Assembly: GCF_001938985.1 (NCBI RefSeq) | Contig: NZ_MKIN01000020.1 | Coordinates: 310,001 to 374,000 of the forward strand | Length of the DNA stretch: 64,000 nucleotides | Source of the DNA: Gillisella taibaishanensis | GTDB lineage: Bacteria; Pseudomonadota; Alphaproteobacteria; Rhizobiales; Rhizobiaceae | Direction: 5' to 3' | Shown here: piece by piece, positions 1 to 7,849 of the stretch | Numbering within the stretch: the first letter of the stretch is position 1 | How the letters are laid out: each line of letters starts with the position of its first letter | The notes under the pieces: model-generated | Told to the model about the DNA's origin: nothing | Database searches by the model: none | What the model saw: only the letters and a program-made list of their open reading frames with translations | Program-made: the position numbers and the translations under genes

Positions 1-956
1 AATTCATGGTCGATTTCGCACAGAAGATCGCAGGCGGCCAGGCGTTTCAGGCCGGCGGCGAGAGCACCGGTCGCTTCGTTCAGGCGCCGTTCTGCATCTT
101 CCTCGGCACGGCGCTGCACTTCCAGGCGCTCCTGCTCGGCGTTGATACGGCTCTGTTCAGCCCCGGCCTCGAGTTGCACCTTAGCCACGGCCGATTGGCG
201 CATGACTTCGACGGCACCGGCCATTTCGCCGATCTCGTCTTTGCGCTGTGCGTCCGGTACGGTCACATCAAGCTTACCATCGGCGATATGCAGCATGACC
301 TTGGCCATGCGCGTGACGGGAAGCGAGACGCCTGTGATGATCCAGGCTGTCAGCAGTGCCATCAGGACCACGGCAAAGACAATGACGCCAATAGTGACAT
401 AGGTCGATTGGTTATAGGCCGACTCGGCCGCTGTGCCCGAGGCTGCAGCACCGCTGTCGTTCAACTTGATGATCTCGCCGAGAGCGATAAAGCTGTCGAC
501 CAGAGGCTGCCGGGCCGGAGCGATGGCGGCTGTTGCTGCAGCCTGATCCTTGGCGGTCACGGCGCTGATGATCTTTTTCTGGAATTCGAGATAACGCGTC
601 CACTTGGCCTCGAAATCGCTCCAGAGCTTCTTTTCGGCATCATTGCGCAGCGTTACACGGAAGTCGGCATAGGATTTCGGAATGGAAGCATCCATTTCCA
701 CGAACTCGTCGTCCAAACCTTTGATTTCCGCGGGGTCGACGGCAATTGTCTTGCGGATTGTTGTCGTGTGGTAGCGCAGCATGGTGAACTGGATAGCATC
801 CAGCTTGGCCATACGCGGCATCCAGACCTGGCGCGTGTCAGAGGCTGCCGAAAAAACGACAGAGGTTTGCTTGTAACTGAAAAGGCCGAGCGCGATGATC
901 AGCATCAGGGCTGCCCCCGCCATGGCCATAAGTCTCGTTGAAATTCGCAGGCTCAT
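1..956 (-). CDS. Methyl-accepting chemotaxis protein, 5' part only
   Basis: Transmembrane chemoreceptor that would pass ligand binding to CheA/CheW. Reading leftward from the ATG at 956, the frame stays open for 318 codons to the window edge, so the signalling domain lies outside. Visible parts are a first membrane helix at about residues 9-28, a helical periplasmic domain of roughly 155 residues (four-helix-bundle type by its pattern), a second helix at about 185-208, a HAMP-like linker to about 260, and a charged coiled-coil stretch at the cut end. An AAAGGGA ribosome site lies 6 bases before the ATG. The truncation comes from the window, not from the gene. The family call rests on architecture, because the conserved hairpin tip is not visible. 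Confidence 0.85.
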   Translation of the reverse strand, partial: MSLRISTRLMAMAGAALMLIIALGLFSYKQTSVVFSAASDTRQVWMPRMAKLDAIQFTMLRYHTTTIRKTIAVDPAEIKGLDDEFVEMDASIPKSYADFRVTLRNDAEKKLWSDFEAKWTRYLEFQKKIISAVTAKDQAAATAAIAPARQPLVDSFIALGEIIKLNDSGAAASGTAAESAYNQSTYVTIGVIVFAVVLMALLTAWIITGVSLPVTRMAKVMLHIADGKLDVTVPDAQRKDEIGEMAGAVEVMRQSAVAKVQLEAGAEQSRINAEQERLEVQRRAEEDAERRLNEATGALAAGLKRLAACDLLCEIDHE

Positions 957-1199
957 TATCGCATCCCTTTAAAGGCCAAAAACCCTATGTCTCCGGCGAA
1001 GAAAGTGACGCAGAATCATAAATTAATAGTGAAGGTTGCTAATATGCAGACCTCTTTAGGTAGCCTGTTAGATGAAAATCTGAATCAAAAATGCGACTTA
1101 TAGTAGAAAATAAATGTCTGGTTCCGCGATAAGGCACGCGCTCGTTCGCCGAGAAGGCTCACAAGTAAAAGGTCGGATGTCTGCAATATTTTAAGGAAG

Positions 1200-1275
1200 T
1201 GGTGCCGCTTGCAGGACTCGAACCTGCGACCCCATCATTACGAATGATGTGCTCTACCACCTGAGCTAAAGCGGC
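1200..1275 (-). tRNA. tRNA-Thr (anticodon CGT)
   Basis: The minus strand folds into a complete cloverleaf: 7-bp acceptor stem GCCGCTT/AAGCGGC, D arm GCTC/GAGC, anticodon stem CATCA/TGATG with loop TTCGTAA, and T arm GCAGG/CCTGC with loop TTCGAGT. The discriminator is A and the CCA end is encoded. Anticodon CGU reads ACG (Thr). No integrase or repeated 3' end lies beside it, so there is no sign that it serves as an integration site. Confidence 0.97.
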
Positions 1276-1358
1276 ACGAAGGCCGGTGAACGGCCTTTGG
1301 ATGTGAGCGGGTGGATACAGGCAAACATTGCCGATTTCAAGATGCGTTTTGCGCTGGT

Positions 1359-2324
1359 TTACATTTTTCCGCAGATCCTGGCTTTCGAGGCGTGATATTC
1401 TTGCTCCAGCCGCTCGATCAGCTGGGCGACCGGCTGCACCGATTTTATGACGCCAATGCCCTGGCCGCAGCCCCAGATGTCTTTCCAGGCCTTGGCACCG
1501 GTGACGGCGCTGTCGAAATCCATCTGGCTCGGATCGGCATTTGGCAGTGCATCGGGATCCATGCCGGCGGCAATGATCGATGAGCGCAGATAGTTGCCGT
1601 GCACACCAGTGAAGAAGTTGGAATACACGATGTCGGACGCGGTTGCATCGACGATCGCCTGCTTGTAGCCGTCTGCGGCGCGTGCCTCCTCGGTGGCGAT
1701 AAATGGGGAGCCAATATACGCCATATCGGCACCAGCGGCCTGAGCGGCGAGGATGGCGCCGCCGGTGGCGATCGAGCCTGCGAGCAGTAGCGGGCCGTCA
1801 AACCAGTCGCGGATTTCCTGCAGCAGCGCGAAGGGTGACAGGGTGCCAGCATGCCCGCCAGCGCCCGCAGCAACGGCAATCAGCCCGTCCGCACCCTTCC
1901 TGATCGCGGAATGGGCGTGGCGGTTGTTGATGACGTCATGTAGCACGATCCCGCCATAGGAATGGATGGCGGCATTGACCTCGGGAACCGCGCCGAGCGA
2001 AGAAATCACGATCGGCACCTTGTACTTCACGCACATGGAGAGGTCGTGTTCCAGCCGCTTGTTGGAGGTGTGGACAATTTGATTGACGGCGAAGGGCGCC
2101 GACGGCCGCTCCGGATGCGCCCGGTCATGGGCAGCAAGCTCTTCCGTGATTTGCGCCAGCCACTCGTCAAGCTGGGCTTCGGGTCTCGCATTCAGAGCCG
2201 GGAAGGCGCCGATGATTCCGGCCTTGCATTGCGCAAGTGTAAGGCGCGGATGGGAAATAATGAACAACGGCGACGCGATGACTGGAAGGCGCAGATTGCG
2301 GGAAAGAAGATCTGGAAGAGCCAT
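1359..2324 (-). CDS. Nitronate monooxygenase-like FMN oxidoreductase
   Basis: A 321-residue protein of the 2-nitropropane dioxygenase / nitronate monooxygenase family, cytosolic TIM-barrel FMN enzymes that oxidise alkyl nitronates such as propionate-3-nitronate. The family glycine-rich stretch ending GHAGT is at residues 157-161, with the presumed catalytic His158, followed by the phosphate-binding LLAGSIATGG segment near 180. The length is usual for the bacterial class. The ATG at 2324 has a GAGG ribosome site 6 bases upstream. A palindrome overlapping the likely promoter (2341-2362) matches one before fadD, suggesting shared control. Substrate is not predictable from sequence; enoyl-reductase-like relatives share the fold. 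Confidence 0.85.
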   Translation of the reverse strand: MALPDLLSRNLRLPVIASPLFIISHPRLTLAQCKAGIIGAFPALNARPEAQLDEWLAQITEELAAHDRAHPERPSAPFAVNQIVHTSNKRLEHDLSMCVKYKVPIVISSLGAVPEVNAAIHSYGGIVLHDVINNRHAHSAIRKGADGLIAVAAGAGGHAGTLSPFALLQEIRDWFDGPLLLAGSIATGGAILAAQAAGADMAYIGSPFIATEEARAADGYKQAIVDATASDIVYSNFFTGVHGNYLRSSIIAAGMDPDALPNADPSQMDFDSAVTGAKAWKDIWGCGQGIGVIKSVQPVAQLIERLEQEYHASKARICGKM

Positions 2325-2340
2325 GATGGGCCTCGATAAA

Positions 2341-2362
2341 TTGACGTTCGCGTAAACGTCAA
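2341..2362 (-). promoter_or_regulatory. Inverted repeat overlapping the nitronate monooxygenase promoter
   Basis: Perfect 8-bp arms TTGACGTT and AACGTCAA flank a 6-bp centre. Read on the minus strand, the first arm supplies a TTGACG -35-like hexamer and TTATCG lies 17 bases downstream as a weak -10. A repressor bound here would cover the promoter. The outer arms match the palindrome at 24318-24333 before fadD. Confidence 0.5.
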
Positions 2363-2601
2363 AAAATAGCAGACCTCTAGACGGTTGAAAAGGGGCGCCG
2401 GAAATGTTCCGGATGAAGCAATGGCTGAAACCAGGTGTTGTGAAAGGGGCTCATATTGCCGCCACTGCTCCTTTTTCCACCGCCGATCGGCCGGGAACCA
2501 GGCTGCGGGCTTGCGGTTTGTTTGGTCTACCATTACCGATTCACCGGATGAAGAACTGCTGCCGCATCAGCCTGCGGCTTTGAATTATGGAAAGGTCTCG
2601 C

Positions 2602-3930
2602 GTGAGCGGATTGGAAACGGCCATCAGAAGCGCCCTCGACCGGTCGGAACGGTCGCGGGCCGAAGTTCGGGCCAGGATCTACCAATCGGCGCGCCAGGCT
2701 TTGGAAGCCGGCCTCAAGAAGCAGAACGTCAACGATCCCGAGACGGTGGCCGAGCAACGGCATCGGCTGGAAGCAACGATCCATGCCATAGAGCAGGAGG
2801 AGCGGGCGCGCCTGAAGGCCGAGGTTACTGTGGAGCCGCCAGTGCGAGCTGCAACGCCGCCGCCAGCACCGACAACACCGCGCGCGCCGGCAGTACATCA
2901 GGAGCCGGACCTTTCCGTGGCCGGTGAAAGTCGGGACCTGCGGCCGCCCGCAAATGCAAGAGCATCGGGTGATGATGCGGCCTCGCTTTCTTTCGGTGTA
3001 GGCCGCGACCATGACCGTCGTCAGGAGCCGGTTCCAAGCCCGAGCCCGAGCCTTGATGACGTTCGTGCAGACCGCGCTGAAGCAGACGATCTCTCGCGTC
3101 TCGACGAATTTTCGACGAAATCCCCAGCGGCCGTCGAGACGGATGACAGCTATGACGAGGACGGTTTTGCCCGCGAGCCGGTCAATATCAGGGCCGAGCC
3201 CGTTGCAAAGCCGCGCCGCCGCCGAGGGTTTCTGTCGCGCATTCTGATTTTCGTGACGATACTGTCCTCAATCGGCATCGGTGCCTGGTGGGTCTATTCC
3301 ACCGGTCTGTTGCTGACGCCGGCTCAGCGTGAAACCGGCTTGCCGTCACCCGTGCCAAGCGCCTCGTCTGAGGATTATACCGGCGATCAACCTGCAGACC
3401 AGCCGAGTGACCCGCAGGGCGCCCAGCCAGCCGGCGATGCAGCCAACCAGCCGAAAACCATCGATCCGCAACGCGGTTTTTCGAGTGACTGGATTGAATT
3501 TTTCCAGCCGAGCGATGTCTCGAAAATTGCCGCAGGTCCTAATGCGACGGTTGACGTGATCGGCGCCAGCGATGGCCGTGCCATCCATATCGTGTCCCGC
3601 AGTTCTGACGTAACGGGTGCTGCCTCCATCGAGGTGCCTGCGGATCTGCTGCGCCAAATGGTCGGCCAGACCTCAACCCTTGCTATCACTGTGCAGTCAT
3701 CCAGCGAAAAGCCCATTCAGTTTGCATTGACCTGCGCCTTTGACCGGTTGGGCGATTGCGCCCGTCACAGGTTCACCGCCAATCCTGAAAAGGCGGACTT
3801 GCTTTTCCGGGTGACCCTGCCCAACACGGTCGTCGCCAACACGCCCGGCAAACTGTTTATCAATTCCGATATCGGCGGCGAGGGCAGTGGCATCAATCTT
3901 TACGCCATCCGCCTGTTGCCAGGTCGCTAG
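2602..3930 (+). CDS. Conserved one-pass membrane protein of unknown function
   Basis: I do not recognise a named family. The 442-residue product has a charged, helical N-terminus (about 1-80), a long Pro/Ala/Asp/Glu-rich disordered stretch to about 200, a basic RRRR cluster, one membrane helix at about 212-234, another Pro/Gln-rich linker, and a compact C-terminal domain of about 140 residues that looks like a beta-sandwich and contains two cysteines. The order suggests a cytoplasmic N-terminus and a periplasmic C-terminal domain. I chose the GTG at 2602 because GGAAAGG sits 6 bases before it; the in-frame ATG at 2587 has no ribosome site. It stands alone, divergent from the nitronate monooxygenase gene and convergent with ppk2. 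The low-complexity middle is typical of envelope-spanning proteins but gives no specific role. Confidence 0.75.
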   Translation: MSGLETAIRSALDRSERSRAEVRARIYQSARQALEAGLKKQNVNDPETVAEQRHRLEATIHAIEQEERARLKAEVTVEPPVRAATPPPAPTTPRAPAVHQEPDLSVAGESRDLRPPANARASGDDAASLSFGVGRDHDRRQEPVPSPSPSLDDVRADRAEADDLSRLDEFSTKSPAAVETDDSYDEDGFAREPVNIRAEPVAKPRRRRGFLSRILIFVTILSSIGIGAWWVYSTGLLLTPAQRETGLPSPVPSASSEDYTGDQPADQPSDPQGAQPAGDAANQPKTIDPQRGFSSDWIEFFQPSDVSKIAAGPNATVDVIGASDGRAIHIVSRSSDVTGAASIEVPADLLRQMVGQTSTLAITVQSSSEKPIQFALTCAFDRLGDCARHRFTANPEKADLLFRVTLPNTVVANTPGKLFINSDIGGEGSGINLYAIRLLPGR

Positions 3931-3967
3931 AACATCACACCGAAAACAGAAATCGGTCCGATGCTCT
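3929..3967. repeat. Short hairpin repeat between convergent genes
   Basis: A 39-bp imperfect palindrome whose 15-base arms pair at 12 positions around the loop AAACAGAAA. Its outer ends AGAACATC and GATGCTCT resemble the termini of the 100-bp element at 53991-54090. It begins in the stop codon of the preceding gene and may end transcription from both sides, although it has no T-run. Confidence 0.5.
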
Positions 3968-4019
3968 GAACGCGCGTTCGTTGATGCGCCCGTCTAAACC
4001 AAGGAGGCGGGCATGCACG

Positions 4020-4937
4020 TCAGATCATGTCGGGAGCTTCTCCGATGATTTTCTTGTCGATCTCGCCGATCGCCTTCAGGTCACGGCCCTCGTAGTTCAG
4101 CGACATCAGGATGTGGCGAATGACGTTCAAATGGGCGCGACGCTTGTCATTGGCTCTCGCGACCATCCAGGGCGCATCCTTGGTATGGGTCTGCTTCAGC
4201 ATCCTGTCGCGCTTGTCGGTATAGTCGCTCCATTTGTCGAGGGCGGCGATATCCATGGTCGAGAGTTTCCAGACCTTCAGCGGGTCGTGGCGGCGATCGT
4301 GGAAACGTTTGATCTGCATTTCCTGGCCGATTTCAAGCCAGAACTTGAAGAAGTGGATTCCCTCCTGGTGGATCAGCTTTTCAAAACGCGGCACCTGCTC
4401 CATGAAGGCATCGTATTGCTCTTGCGTGCAAAAGCCCATGACCGGTTCGACAATGGCGCGGTTGTACCAGGATCGGTCGAACAGCGACATGTTGCCCGCG
4501 CTGGGGAAGTGGGCGATGTAGCGCTGGAAATACCATTGACCGCTCTCGGTCTCCGTCGGCTTGGTCAGCGCGATATTATGGGCGAGACGAGGGTTCATGT
4601 ATTCGAGGATGGAGTGAATCGTGCCGCCTTTTCCCGCCGCATCGCGGCCCTCGAACAGCGCCATCACCCGCTTGCCGGTCGCCTGTAGCCAGAACTGCAC
4701 CTTGACCAGTTCGATCTGCAGCGTCTTCAGCTCCTCCTCGTAAGCTTCCTTCTTCATTTTCTTGTCATAGGGATGGCCGTTTGAGGCGAGCGCCTGGTTT
4801 TCCACCCAGTCCGGCAGCACGGGATCGTCAATGTCGAAGGCGCGCAACTCGCCTCGGATACGCAGGCTGACGGCACGGCTCGACGTTGCCGCACCGTTTG
4901 TCACCTCACCCGATCCTGCACTTTTACCACTCTCCAT
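4020..4937 (-). CDS. ppk2: Polyphosphate kinase 2
   Basis: Cytosolic PPK2-family enzyme that transfers phosphate between polyphosphate and nucleoside diphosphates. The 305-residue length fits the single-domain class. The Walker A motif GRDAAGKGG is at residues 97-105 and the Walker B-like FDRSWYNR at 153-160; both are hallmarks of the family. The first 45 residues are a variable extension. An AGGAGGA ribosome site precedes the ATG at 4937. The gene is divergent from phoR across 158 bp, so polyphosphate metabolism sits directly beside the phosphate-sensing operon. Whether it mainly makes GTP/ATP from polyphosphate or builds the polymer cannot be told from the sequence. Confidence 0.95.
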   Translation of the reverse strand: MESGKSAGSGEVTNGAATSSRAVSLRIRGELRAFDIDDPVLPDWVENQALASNGHPYDKKMKKEAYEEELKTLQIELVKVQFWLQATGKRVMALFEGRDAAGKGGTIHSILEYMNPRLAHNIALTKPTETESGQWYFQRYIAHFPSAGNMSLFDRSWYNRAIVEPVMGFCTQEQYDAFMEQVPRFEKLIHQEGIHFFKFWLEIGQEMQIKRFHDRRHDPLKVWKLSTMDIAALDKWSDYTDKRDRMLKQTHTKDAPWMVARANDKRRAHLNVIRHILMSLNYEGRDLKAIGEIDKKIIGEAPDMI

Positions 4938-5070
4938 CCGGTCCTCCTGGTATGTTATGCGGCGATATGATCATCAAACGGTCGACATTCGCAACAAGCT
5001 GTCTGCAACGCTCTGGCTTGGCGCTTCGTTCCTGCCCTAAAGTTGACGCCTCTTCAGGCCTTGCCGGTAC

Positions 5071-5092
5071 AATCCTGTCATGCAACAGGATT
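5071..5092 (+). promoter_or_regulatory. Hairpin enclosing the phoR ribosome-binding site
   Basis: Perfect 8-bp arms AATCCTGT and ACAGGATT around the 6-base loop CATGCA. The right arm contains AGGA, the only good ribosome site for phoR (ATG at 5096), so the folded RNA would hide it. The left part also holds a single PHO heptamer CTGTCAT (5075-5081). Confidence 0.5.
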
Positions 5093-5095
5093 AAT

Positions 5096-6400
5096 ATGGT
5101 CTCTCAGCCTGTTATCATTCTGCCCTCCCGGAGGTTTTCGTTGAAGCAGTTCTTTCCATCCTGGCGGGATTTAGGTCAGCGTCTTCGTCACCGCTGGGAT
5201 TTCATTCTTCTCGCGCTGCTGGTGTCGGGCGCCTCGGTGCTGGCGGGCGCCGACAGCGTGTTTGGTGTGATTCTCCTCGTGTTTTCGCTGATGGTGATCC
5301 TGTTGTACAACAGCACCGAGGAGAAGGCGCTGCCGGCAGTATCGTCAGGCACTTTGATGTCCGTGCAGACTGACGTCGACGATATCGAAGGTCTGGTGCG
5401 GGCAAACTTCAATGCCATCGACTTGCCCTGCGTCACCTTCGGCTCCGACGGCGTCGTCCTGTTCCAGAATGCGGCGGCGGAAAAAGCCTTCGGCACGCTG
5501 GAGACCGGCATGCATATTTCCGCCCGCTGGCGCTCGCCTGGTATTCTCGACATGGTACGTGAGACCGTCGCCAACGGTCTGCCGAACCAGATCGAGCATT
5601 CCGAGGTCCTGCCCTCCGAGCGGGTCTTCGTGGTGCGGGTCGCGCCTTTGTCGCTGCATCAGTTGAAGCGCGGCGCTGCTCTGTTCGTCATGACCTTCCG
5701 CGATATTTCCGAATTGCGGCGCATCGACCGGATGCGCTCGGATTTCGTCGCCAATGCCAGCCACGAGTTGCGCACGCCGCTCGCCTCATTGCGTGGCTTC
5801 ATCGAGACGCTTCTCGGACCGGCCCGCAACGACACGAAAGCTCAGGAACGCTTCCTCGGCATTATGCTCGACCAGGCCAACCGCATGAGCCGGCTCGTCG
5901 ACGATCTCCTGTCCCTGTCGCGGCTCGAATTGAAGGCGCATCTGGCGCCCGACCAGAAAGTGGCGCTGCAGCCAGTATTGAGCCATGTGCGCGACAGCCT
6001 TAGCCCGCTTGCCGCCGAACTCGACGTGGACCTTTGCCTGCACCTGCCCGAAACCAATGTCGAAGTGACCGGCGACCGTGACGAACTGGTGCAGGTGTTC
6101 GAAAACCTTATTGAAAACGCCTGCAAATACGGCCAGGAGGGCAAGCGGGTCGATGTTTTCCTGCGCCAGAACGCCGGGGCTGTCGAAGTCAGCGTTATCG
6201 ACAAAGGCCCAGGCGTGCCCGCCGAGGACGTGCCGCGCCTGACGGAGCGCTTCTACCGGGTCAGCGTCGCCGATAGCCGGTCCAAGAAAGGCACGGGCCT
6301 TGGGCTTGCCATCGTCAAGCATATCCTGACGCGCCACCGCGCTCGGCTGATCATCCGCTCGGAGCTCGGGCAGGGAACGGACTTCACGGTCCGTTTTTGA
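5096..6400 (+). CDS. phoR: Phosphate-regulon sensor histidine kinase PhoR
   Basis: Membrane histidine kinase that phosphorylates PhoB when phosphate is scarce. The 434-residue product has two close membrane helices (about 36-51 and 54-71), a PAS-like domain (about 100-200), the phosphoacceptor H223 in ASHELRTPL, and a C-terminal ATPase with N box ENLIENACKYG and glycine boxes DKGPGVP and GTGLGLAI. The short N-terminal anchor without a large periplasmic domain is typical of PhoR, which reads phosphate through PstSCAB/PhoU. The frame is open further upstream, but the ATG at 5096 has AGGA 5 bases ahead, whereas earlier starts would run into the ppk2 promoter region. It leads the pst-pho block. 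Confidence 0.95.
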   Translation: MVSQPVIILPSRRFSLKQFFPSWRDLGQRLRHRWDFILLALLVSGASVLAGADSVFGVILLVFSLMVILLYNSTEEKALPAVSSGTLMSVQTDVDDIEGLVRANFNAIDLPCVTFGSDGVVLFQNAAAEKAFGTLETGMHISARWRSPGILDMVRETVANGLPNQIEHSEVLPSERVFVVRVAPLSLHQLKRGAALFVMTFRDISELRRIDRMRSDFVANASHELRTPLASLRGFIETLLGPARNDTKAQERFLGIMLDQANRMSRLVDDLLSLSRLELKAHLAPDQKVALQPVLSHVRDSLSPLAAELDVDLCLHLPETNVEVTGDRDELVQVFENLIENACKYGQEGKRVDVFLRQNAGAVEVSVIDKGPGVPAEDVPRLTERFYRVSVADSRSKKGTGLGLAIVKHILTRHRARLIIRSELGQGTDFTVRF

Positions 6401-6460
6401 CAGACTCGTAAAACGGGAAAAGCATCGAATCTAAAATGCTCATAAATTCAAATACTTGAA

Positions 6461-6489
6461 CTGTCACAAATGTTTCATTGAACTGACAT
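6461..6489 (+). promoter_or_regulatory. Tandem PHO box upstream of pstS
   Basis: Three heptamers repeat every 11 bp: CTGTCAC, GTTTCAT and CTGACAT, separated by AAAT and TGAA, with AAAA after the third. This matches the PhoB-binding pattern (CTGTCAT half-sites every 11 bp, so that dimers stack on one DNA face). It lies 105 bp before the pstS start. No good -35 hexamer is needed in such promoters because PhoB replaces it. Confidence 0.85.
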
Positions 6490-6593
6490 AAAACCTGGGC
6501 TTGTCGGGGCTTAAGAACAAGCCGCCGGAGCACGGCGATTGTAGGCGGGGGACGCCTGCAGCCCAAACGAAAGCTCATTCTCGGGAGAGATAA

Positions 6594-7619
6594 ATGAATA
6601 TGCTGAAACTGTCCGTAGCGGCTCTGGTCGCCTCAGTCGCCTTTGCTGGCGCCGCCGCTGCGCGTGATCAGGTCCAGATCGCTGGTTCCTCCACCGTTCT
6701 TCCCTATGCCAAGATCGTTGCCGAAACGTTTGGCGAGACCTTCACGAAGTTCAAGACCCCGGTTGTCGAATCTGGCGGCACCGGCGCCGGCCTCAAGGAA
6801 TTCTGCAAGGGCGTCGGCCCTGAGACCATCGACATTGCCAATGCTTCGCGCCCGATCAACAAGTCCGAGCAGGAAGCCTGCCAGGCTGCCGGCGTGACCG
6901 ACGTTCAGGAAGTCAAGTTCGGTTATGACGGCATCGTCTTTGCTGTCGACAGCTCCAACAAGGATCTGGCCCTGGTTCCCTCCGACCTCTACAAGGCGCT
7001 CGCCGCTGAAGTCGTCGTTGATGGCAAGCTGGTCGCCAACCCCTACAAGAAGTGGTCGGAAGTCAACAAGGACCTGCCGGACACCGACATCATGGCGTTC
7101 ATCCCGGGCGAAAAGCACGGTACCCGCGAAGTGTTCGAAACCAAGGTTCTCGAGCAGGGCTGCAAGGACACCAAGGCGATCGACGTGATCAAGGCCGCCG
7201 TTGGTGAAAAGGATGCCTCCAAGAAGTGCATCGCCGTGCGCAAGGACGGCAAGGCTGTCGATATCGACGGCGATTACAGCGAGACGCTCGCCCGCATCTC
7301 CGCCAACAAGACCGCCTTTGGCGTGTTCGGCTTGTCCTTCTATGAAAACAATGCCGATAAGCTGAAAGTTGCCACGGTTTCCGGCGTCAAGCCTTCGGTT
7401 GAAACCGTCGCCTCCGGCAAGTATCCGGTATCGCGTCCGCTGTTCTTCTACGTCAAGAAGGCCCACCTCGGCGTTATCCCGGGCATGAAGGAATATGTCG
7501 ACTTCTTCCTGTCCGAGCAGATGATCGGCCCTGATGGCCCGCTGGCCAACTACGGCTTGGTTCCTGCTCCCGACAAGGAGCGTGAAGAGTTCCGCGCCAA
7601 GTTCACGGCCGGCAAGTAA
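6594..7619 (+). CDS. pstS: Periplasmic phosphate-binding protein PstS
   Basis: High-affinity phosphate-binding component of the PstSCAB importer. The 341-residue precursor has a Sec signal peptide ending near residue 23 (AGAAAA before RDQ). The mature protein opens with VQIAGSSTVLPYA, whose Ser/Thr residues bind phosphate in the family, followed by the GGTGAGLKEFC and ANASRPIN segments that complete the site. It is followed by a strong hairpin (7630-7656) and a 230-bp gap before pstC, consistent with the binding protein being made in excess. A PHO box lies upstream, and GGGAGAG gives a good ribosome site. Confidence 0.97.
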   Translation: MNMLKLSVAALVASVAFAGAAAARDQVQIAGSSTVLPYAKIVAETFGETFTKFKTPVVESGGTGAGLKEFCKGVGPETIDIANASRPINKSEQEACQAAGVTDVQEVKFGYDGIVFAVDSSNKDLALVPSDLYKALAAEVVVDGKLVANPYKKWSEVNKDLPDTDIMAFIPGEKHGTREVFETKVLEQGCKDTKAIDVIKAAVGEKDASKKCIAVRKDGKAVDIDGDYSETLARISANKTAFGVFGLSFYENNADKLKVATVSGVKPSVETVASGKYPVSRPLFFYVKKAHLGVIPGMKEYVDFFLSEQMIGPDGPLANYGLVPAPDKEREEFRAKFTAGK

Positions 7620-7629
7620 TCGGTTCGGG

Positions 7630-7656
7630 GCCGGCGCGGAGTTACTCCGCGCCGGC
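7630..7656 (+). terminator. Intercistronic hairpin after pstS
   Basis: A 12-bp perfect GC-rich stem (GCCGGCGCGGAG with its complement) around a TTA loop, 10 bases after the pstS stop. No T-run follows, so it more likely slows RNA decay or only partly stops transcription, lowering pstC expression relative to pstS. Confidence 0.65.
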
Positions 7657-7849
7657 TTCGTCATCACGATGCGGCACGCGGCAGCAAGGCGGCGCGAGTG
7701 CAGCGATCCAAACGGAGGCTTCAGCCGAGTTTGGGAAAATTGCTGCATAGATGGCACTTTTGGGTGTTGCGCAACCTTGCGCCAATTGACGACAGGACAT
7801 GCGGTCCAGCCCTTGGCTGGCAGGGCATGGAGAGGCCGGGGATGATAGG

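Noticed and set aside
6..941. Long plus-strand frame at the left edge
   Set aside because: It is antisense to the clear chemoreceptor gene read from 956, whose membrane helices and HAMP region are recognisable; the plus-strand product has no family features.
1200..1275. tRNA-Thr and tRNA-Arg (44304-44380) as integration sites
   Set aside because: Neither has a nearby integrase, duplicated 3' end or change in base composition.
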